A DNA stretch of 64,000 nucleotides from Bacillus sp. (in: firmicutes). Its GTDB lineage: Bacteria; Bacillota; Bacilli; Bacillales; JACDOC01. Below, piece by piece: positions 60,670-64,000 of this stretch. Under the pieces are notes generated by a model, which saw only the letters and a list, made by a program, of their open reading frames with translations, had not been told where the DNA came from and made no database searches. Position 1 is the first letter of the stretch. Every line of letters starts with the position of its first letter. A program made the translations under genes and the position numbers. Location: assembly GCA_017656295.1 (NCBI GenBank), contig JACDOC010000003.1, positions 174,968 through 238,967 on the forward strand, written 5' to 3'.

Positions 60670-61062
60670 TCTTCGATAAGGACGTTTGGCACGAGGAGGC
60701 CCTAATATTTCCGACATGATTACCCCGCGGATAAAATCGTCTTGATGAGCTGGAAGGAGCTCCTTCGTTTCTAATGTTGATTCGTTTGTTTTTCGATTTT
60801 TTAGCTTCGTTTTTCGAACTGGTTCCTCTACCATTTCTCGATATTTATATACATCCGGTTGCACGGACGAGCTGGTATGTGCCCTTACTTTTTCACCGGA
60901 AGGCAATGGTGCTTCAACTTTTTTCATGGAAGGTTTCGGCTCCGCTTGTTGAACAGGTTGGGTACGTTGATGTTTTCGTGGACGTTCTTCCTTTTCCTCA
61001 CTCTTTTTATTAAAAAACAAACTGATAACCGCAGCGATAATGGCCAATAGTAAAGATTCCAT
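60667..61062 (-). CDS. yqfB: YqfB-like protein
   Basis: This 131-residue protein has one short N-terminal membrane helix (about 3-18), then a highly charged, Lys/Arg/Gln-rich, probably disordered region and an ordered-looking C-terminal HQDDFIRGVIMSEILGPPRAKR. It follows floA by 28 bases, suggesting one operon yqeZ-floA-yqfB. Function is unknown; the symbol rests on position. Confidence 0.78.
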   Translation of the reverse strand: MESLLLAIIAAVISLFFNKKSEEKEERPRKHQRTQPVQQAEPKPSMKKVEAPLPSGEKVRAHTSSSVQPDVYKYREMVEEPVRKTKLKNRKTNESTLETKELLPAHQDDFIRGVIMSEILGPPRAKRPYRR

Positions 61063-61090
61063 TTAATTCATCCCCTTTCTAAGGGACTTA

Positions 61091-62095
61091 TTACTCTTTT
61101 TCGTGTTGGTTATTGTCTTTCTTTTCACCCGTCATTTTTCCAATAGCATCTCTCATATCCGTATCAGCGATAATGTTTTTAATATTCATGTAGTCCATGA
61201 CACCAATGTTTCCAGAACGGAGAGCTTCCGCCATAGCTAGTGGAACTTCCGCTTCTGCTTCGACTACTTTGGCTCTCATTTCTTGAACTTTTGCTTTCAT
61301 CTCTTGCTCTTTCGCCACAGCCATCGCCCGACGCTCTTCCGCTTTCGCTTGGGCAATATTCTTGTCAGCTTCCGCTTGTTCTGTTTGTAATTCTGCACCA
61401 ATATTTTTACCGATGTCCACATCCGCGATATCGATCGATAAAATCTCGAAAGCTGTACCGGCATCTAACCCTTTTGTTAACACCGTTTGGGAAATAAGAT
61501 CAGGATTTTCAAGTACTTTTTTATGGTTATCTGAAGAACCAATCGTTGAGACGATTCCTTCACCGACACGCGCAATGACAGTGTCTTCACCGGCACCACC
61601 GACTAACCGGTCGATGTTGGCTCGAACCGTAATGCGCGCCTTCGCTTTTACTTCAATTCCATCCATCGCTACCCCGGCAATAAATGGCGTTTCAATAACC
61701 TTTGGATTAACGCTCATTTGTACCGCCTCTAGCACGTCACGACCAGCTAAATCGATAGCCGCACAACGTTCAAACGTTAACTCAATATTCGCACGTTGCG
61801 CCGCAATTAACGCATTAACTACACGGTCAACGTTACCACCAGCTAAATAGTGGCTTTCTAATTGGTTAATCGTTACGTTCAATCCAGCTTTTGATGCTTT
61901 AATTAATGGGTTAATCACCCGACTAGGAATAACTCGACGAAGCCTCATACCTATGAGGGTAAAAATACTAATGCGAACCCCAGCAGCTAAGGCGGAGATC
62001 CACAGCATGACTGGTACAAAAGAAAGTAGTAATCCTAAAAAGATTAAGCCAAGAACAATGGCAACAATGAGAAAAATAGTACCACTTTCTAACAT
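61091..62095 (-). CDS. floA: Flotillin-like protein FloA
   Basis: Organises functional membrane microdomains. The 334-residue protein has an N-terminal membrane hairpin (about 4-50), an SPFH-type domain and an Ala/Glu-rich coiled coil ([16 protein letters not shown]-terminal third). The long frame begins at 62167 inside yqeZ; GGAGG lies 7 bases before ATG 62095, leaving a 13-base gap after yqeZ. Confidence 0.95.
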   Translation of the reverse strand: MLESGTIFLIVAIVLGLIFLGLLLSFVPVMLWISALAAGVRISIFTLIGMRLRRVIPSRVINPLIKASKAGLNVTINQLESHYLAGGNVDRVVNALIAAQRANIELTFERCAAIDLAGRDVLEAVQMSVNPKVIETPFIAGVAMDGIEVKAKARITVRANIDRLVGGAGEDTVIARVGEGIVSTIGSSDNHKKVLENPDLISQTVLTKGLDAGTAFEILSIDIADVDIGKNIGAELQTEQAEADKNIAQAKAEERRAMAVAKEQEMKAKVQEMRAKVVEAEAEVPLAMAEALRSGNIGVMDYMNIKNIIADTDMRDAIGKMTGEKKDNNQHEKE

Positions 62096-62108
62096 CTTTT
62101 TTCCTCCT

Positions 62109-63443
62109 TTATCCGTTTTTCTGTTCTTGTTCTTCCACCCGGCGCACCACCACACGGGAACCTTCAACTTTTACAATTTTCACCTGTTGTTGGGCACCGA
62201 TGTATCCACCTTCTGTTACGACATCTAACCGTTCATCATTAACAACAATCGTTCCTGCTGGCCGTAATGGAGTTAATGTGAGTCCAACTTTTCCTAACAA
62301 GTCTATTCGGTTTACATTTGACACGTATCCTAATTCTGTGTTCGTTGAATCCTTTAAAATGATTTTAGAGAAGAACCGAACTTTCCGGCCGAACACTTTC
62401 ACCATCACCACCATCGTCACGATACTTAACACAATGGCAATTAACAATGAAATGCCCATTTGTATAATGCTACCTCCAGAAAGCAGGATACTAACAAGGA
62501 TGGATATTAACCCCAGTGTTCCGGCCACGCCGCCTGGTAGGAAAAACTCGGCAATAATAAGTCCCACACCAATTATAAACAATATTAGTACTTCATATCC
62601 AGCTAAACCTGCAACTACATGCCCATAGAAAAAGAGCAATAACGAAGTAAGACCCATAAATCCAGGGACACCGAACCCTGGCGAATAAAGTTCTAATACT
62701 AAACCTAAACTACCGATTGTCAGTAATATCGGAACAATGATTGGGTGGGTAATGAAACGCGCCAGCTTTTCAGCAAATGATTCTTCCACAGTTTGAACGG
62801 TCGCTTTTTCCAATCCTAATTCACGAAGCAAGTCATCAAAATGTTGGACCGTTCCTTCTGAATATCCAACTTTCAATGCTTGATCTGCTGTTAACGTGAG
62901 TAATTCTCCTTTTTCTACACCTAATTCCGGTAGTTCGATTGATTCATCCGCCATAGCTAACGCATAAATCGGATCCCTACCGCTTCGCTCAGCCGCCCCT
63001 TCCATTGCCGCAAGCCAGTAGCTTACCGCTTTTTTATCAGCGGTGTTTCCAGATTGGTCTATTATCGCTGCCGATCCCATGGTTCCGTTTGGCACCATAT
63101 ATATTTCATCCGCATGCAAGGAAATAAATGCCCCAGCGGATAAAGCTTTTGGATTGACAAAGGCCACAGTTTTCACATCCGTATTAGCAATGAGCTGTCC
63201 AATTTCTCCGGCGGCGTCTACCACTCCACCAGGCGTATTAATATCAAAGATGATGACTTTTGCACCATCTTTTTCTGCTGTTTCAATCGCCCGCTTTAAA
63301 AATGCGAACAATCCTTTTTCTACTTCTCTTTCTACAGGGACAACATAAACGAGGTCGTTCTTCGCTTTTCCAATTTGGAAAGTAAAAAACAAAGATGGAA
63401 TGATGATGAAACATAATAAGCTCCAATACATGATTTTCTTCAT
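62109..63443 (-). CDS. yqeZ: NfeD/ClpP-class membrane protease YqeZ
   Basis: This 444-residue protein has a signal peptide (about 1-27), an extracellular ClpP-like serine protease domain (30-215) with [19 protein letters not shown] (candidate nucleophile Ser) and GTMGSAAII, then four or more membrane segments (230-350) and a C-terminal OB-fold NfeD domain (370-440). It forms an operon with floA; NfeD and flotillin partners act together. GGGGGG lies 7 bases before ATG. Confidence 0.93.
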   Translation of the reverse strand: MKKIMYWSLLCFIIIPSLFFTFQIGKAKNDLVYVVPVEREVEKGLFAFLKRAIETAEKDGAKVIIFDINTPGGVVDAAGEIGQLIANTDVKTVAFVNPKALSAGAFISLHADEIYMVPNGTMGSAAIIDQSGNTADKKAVSYWLAAMEGAAERSGRDPIYALAMADESIELPELGVEKGELLTLTADQALKVGYSEGTVQHFDDLLRELGLEKATVQTVEESFAEKLARFITHPIIVPILLTIGSLGLVLELYSPGFGVPGFMGLTSLLLFFYGHVVAGLAGYEVLILFIIGVGLIIAEFFLPGGVAGTLGLISILVSILLSGGSIIQMGISLLIAIVLSIVTMVVMVKVFGRKVRFFSKIILKDSTNTELGYVSNVNRIDLLGKVGLTLTPLRPAGTIVVNDERLDVVTEGGYIGAQQQVKIVKVEGSRVVVRRVEEQEQKNG

Positions 63444-63528
63444 TTCATTTCCCCCCTTTCGTTTCCTCTCTAATTATGTACGAATGGTGATTAAAAAAGT
63501 TTCAAAGTAGAGTAGAAAACTGATTTCA

Positions 63529-63554
63529 AAAGGGACAGCTTCTGCTGTCTCTTT
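63529..63554 (-). repeat. Hairpin next to the intron 3' end (domain VI tip or terminator)
   Basis: AAAGAGACAGC pairs with GCTGTCCCTTT (one mismatch) around AGAA, followed by TTTT on the minus strand. It could be part of intron domain VI or an old terminator next to which the intron inserted. Confidence 0.6.
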
Positions 63555-63576
63555 CTACTTTCAGTTTCCCCTCATC

Positions 63577-63609
63577 AAACCGTACGTGAGGTTTTCCCTC
63601 ATACGGCTT
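63577..63609 (-). ncRNA. Group II intron domain V
   Basis: The minus strand reads AAGCCGTATGAGGG, AAAA loop, CCTCACGTACGGTTT. This is the 34-base domain V hairpin with the catalytic AGC triad and the two-base bulge of canonical group II introns. Confidence 0.85.
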
Positions 63610-63643
63610 TCCGATGTTCTTCTTCCTTTGGCATTCGTACCAG

Positions 63644-64000
63644 CTAATTTGCCAATTTTACTAACTTAAATTTTGTTAAATCAATAACCTCTTTCATCCT
63701 CGCATGTTTCTTTCTTTTGTTTCGCTTCTTGTTGTGAAACAAGGTTAGTCGTTCAATCACGTACCAGTCTATTTTATTGAGCCATTTCTTCGACATTGGG
63801 GATATTTGATAGTAGTTCTTGAATCCCCTTAATTTCCTATTTAATCCTTCTAACAGTTCGTCCAACGTGAGAAACAACTTTTTCCGTGGAGATGTATGTT
63901 CTTTTATTTTGGCTCTCATGGTTTTCATGGCTTTCTTACTTGGAATGTGTGACATGACGTATATCTTGGAACCACCCTTGTTGTATACCGGGAATTTTCT
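63644..64000 (-). CDS. Group II intron reverse transcriptase/maturase, C-terminal fragment
   Basis: 119 codons are in the window and the frame is open to the right edge. The sequence (FPVYNKGGSKIYV, PSKKAMKTMRAKIKE, LNRKLRGFKNYYQIS, IDWYVIERLTLFHNKK) is the maturase X/thumb region of LtrA-like proteins, basic and helical; the RT catalytic YADD would lie outside. It splices and mobilises the intron. It stops 35 bases before domain V, as expected. Confidence 0.88.
   Translation of the reverse strand, partial: RKFPVYNKGGSKIYVMSHIPSKKAMKTMRAKIKEHTSPRKKLFLTLDELLEGLNRKLRGFKNYYQISPMSKKWLNKIDWYVIERLTLFHNKKRNKRKKHARMKEVIDLTKFKLVKLAN

Larger units (their letters stand above)
63512..64000 (-). mobile_element. 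3' part of a group II intron, continues past the right edge
   Basis: The segment carries a group II intron domain V and the C-terminal end of a maturase on the minus strand. The 3' boundary is uncertain: AAACTGA (63560-63566 region) can pair with TCAGTTT (63517-63523), enclosing a GACAGC/GCTGTC hairpin, which may be domain VI and would put the intron end near 63512. It sits upstream of yqeZ, where B. subtilis has yqeY. Confidence 0.7.

Overview
The window is a core chromosomal segment of a low-GC, endospore-forming Bacillaceae. The gene order matches the Bacillus subtilis yqgS-to-yqeZ region almost gene for gene: ltaS-like, glcK, yqgQ, gluP, yqgO, yqgN, rpmG, pst, pbpA, yqgE, sodA, yqgC, yqgB, yqfZ, ispG, yqfX, yqfW, zur, yqfU, yqfT, nfo, cshB, yqfQ, ispH, yqfO, trmK, cccA, rpoD, dnaG, yqxD, yqfL, ccpN, glyS, glyQ, recO, yqzL, era, cdd, dgkA, ybeY, pgpH, phoH, yqfD, yqfC, yqfB, floA, yqeZ. 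Spore genes (a GerA/SpoVAF-type germination protein, yqfC, yqfD) and Gram-positive envelope genes fit this. The species cannot be named from the sequence alone. Symbols are given by resemblance to B. subtilis and were not confirmed by search. Start codons were re-chosen from Shine-Dalgarno (SD) spacing wherever the longest reading frame was not the best one.

1-8.2 kb holds the 5' part of a lipoteichoic-acid synthase family gene, glucokinase, a germination-receptor-like membrane protein, three small or unrecognised genes, the rhomboid protease GluP, a folate enzyme and ribosomal protein L33. 8.3-12.9 kb is the least ordinary stretch. It has a three-gene minus-strand cassette: an HTH-DUF4912 protein, a 774-residue fusion of a degenerate GH57-like domain to a GT4 glycosyltransferase, and an unrecognised 201-residue protein. 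Two small membrane-anchored proteins diverge from it. 13.1-17.7 kb is the pstS-pstC-pstA-pstB-phoU phosphate operon, with a clear four-repeat Pho box upstream and a perfect hairpin between pstS and pstC. 18-25.9 kb carries a class B penicillin-binding protein, an MFS protein, sodA, a CAU-anticodon tRNA, a Na/Pi cotransporter-like gene and a DUF1189 protein.

25.9-29 kb is a variable pocket: a chemotaxis receptor next to an MFS transporter gene broken by several frameshifts and an in-frame stop. 29-41 kb is housekeeping: both isoprenoid iron-sulfur enzymes (ispG, ispH), a zinc-uptake operon znuC-znuB-zur with a promoter and probable Zur operator, endonuclease IV, a DEAD-box helicase and tRNA methyltransferase TrmK. 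41-47 kb is the macromolecular-synthesis block (yqxD-dnaG-rpoD), preceded by cytochrome c-550 and an acyl-CoA dehydrogenase. 47-58 kb has yqfL/ccpN (gluconeogenesis control), glycyl-tRNA synthetase under a glycine T-box, recO, era, cdd, dgkA, ybeY and the c-di-AMP phosphodiesterase gene. 58-63.4 kb has phoH, sporulation genes yqfD/yqfC, and floA-yqeZ. The right edge runs into the 3' end of a group II intron with domain V and the C-terminal part of its maturase.

Most genes are on the minus strand in tightly packed operons with 4-base start/stop overlaps. Plus-strand genes sit in pairs convergent with minus-strand ones and often share a bidirectional terminator. I found no CRISPR array, prophage or plasmid-type module. 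The best candidate for something under-described is the DUF4912 / pseudo-GH57-GT4 cassette.
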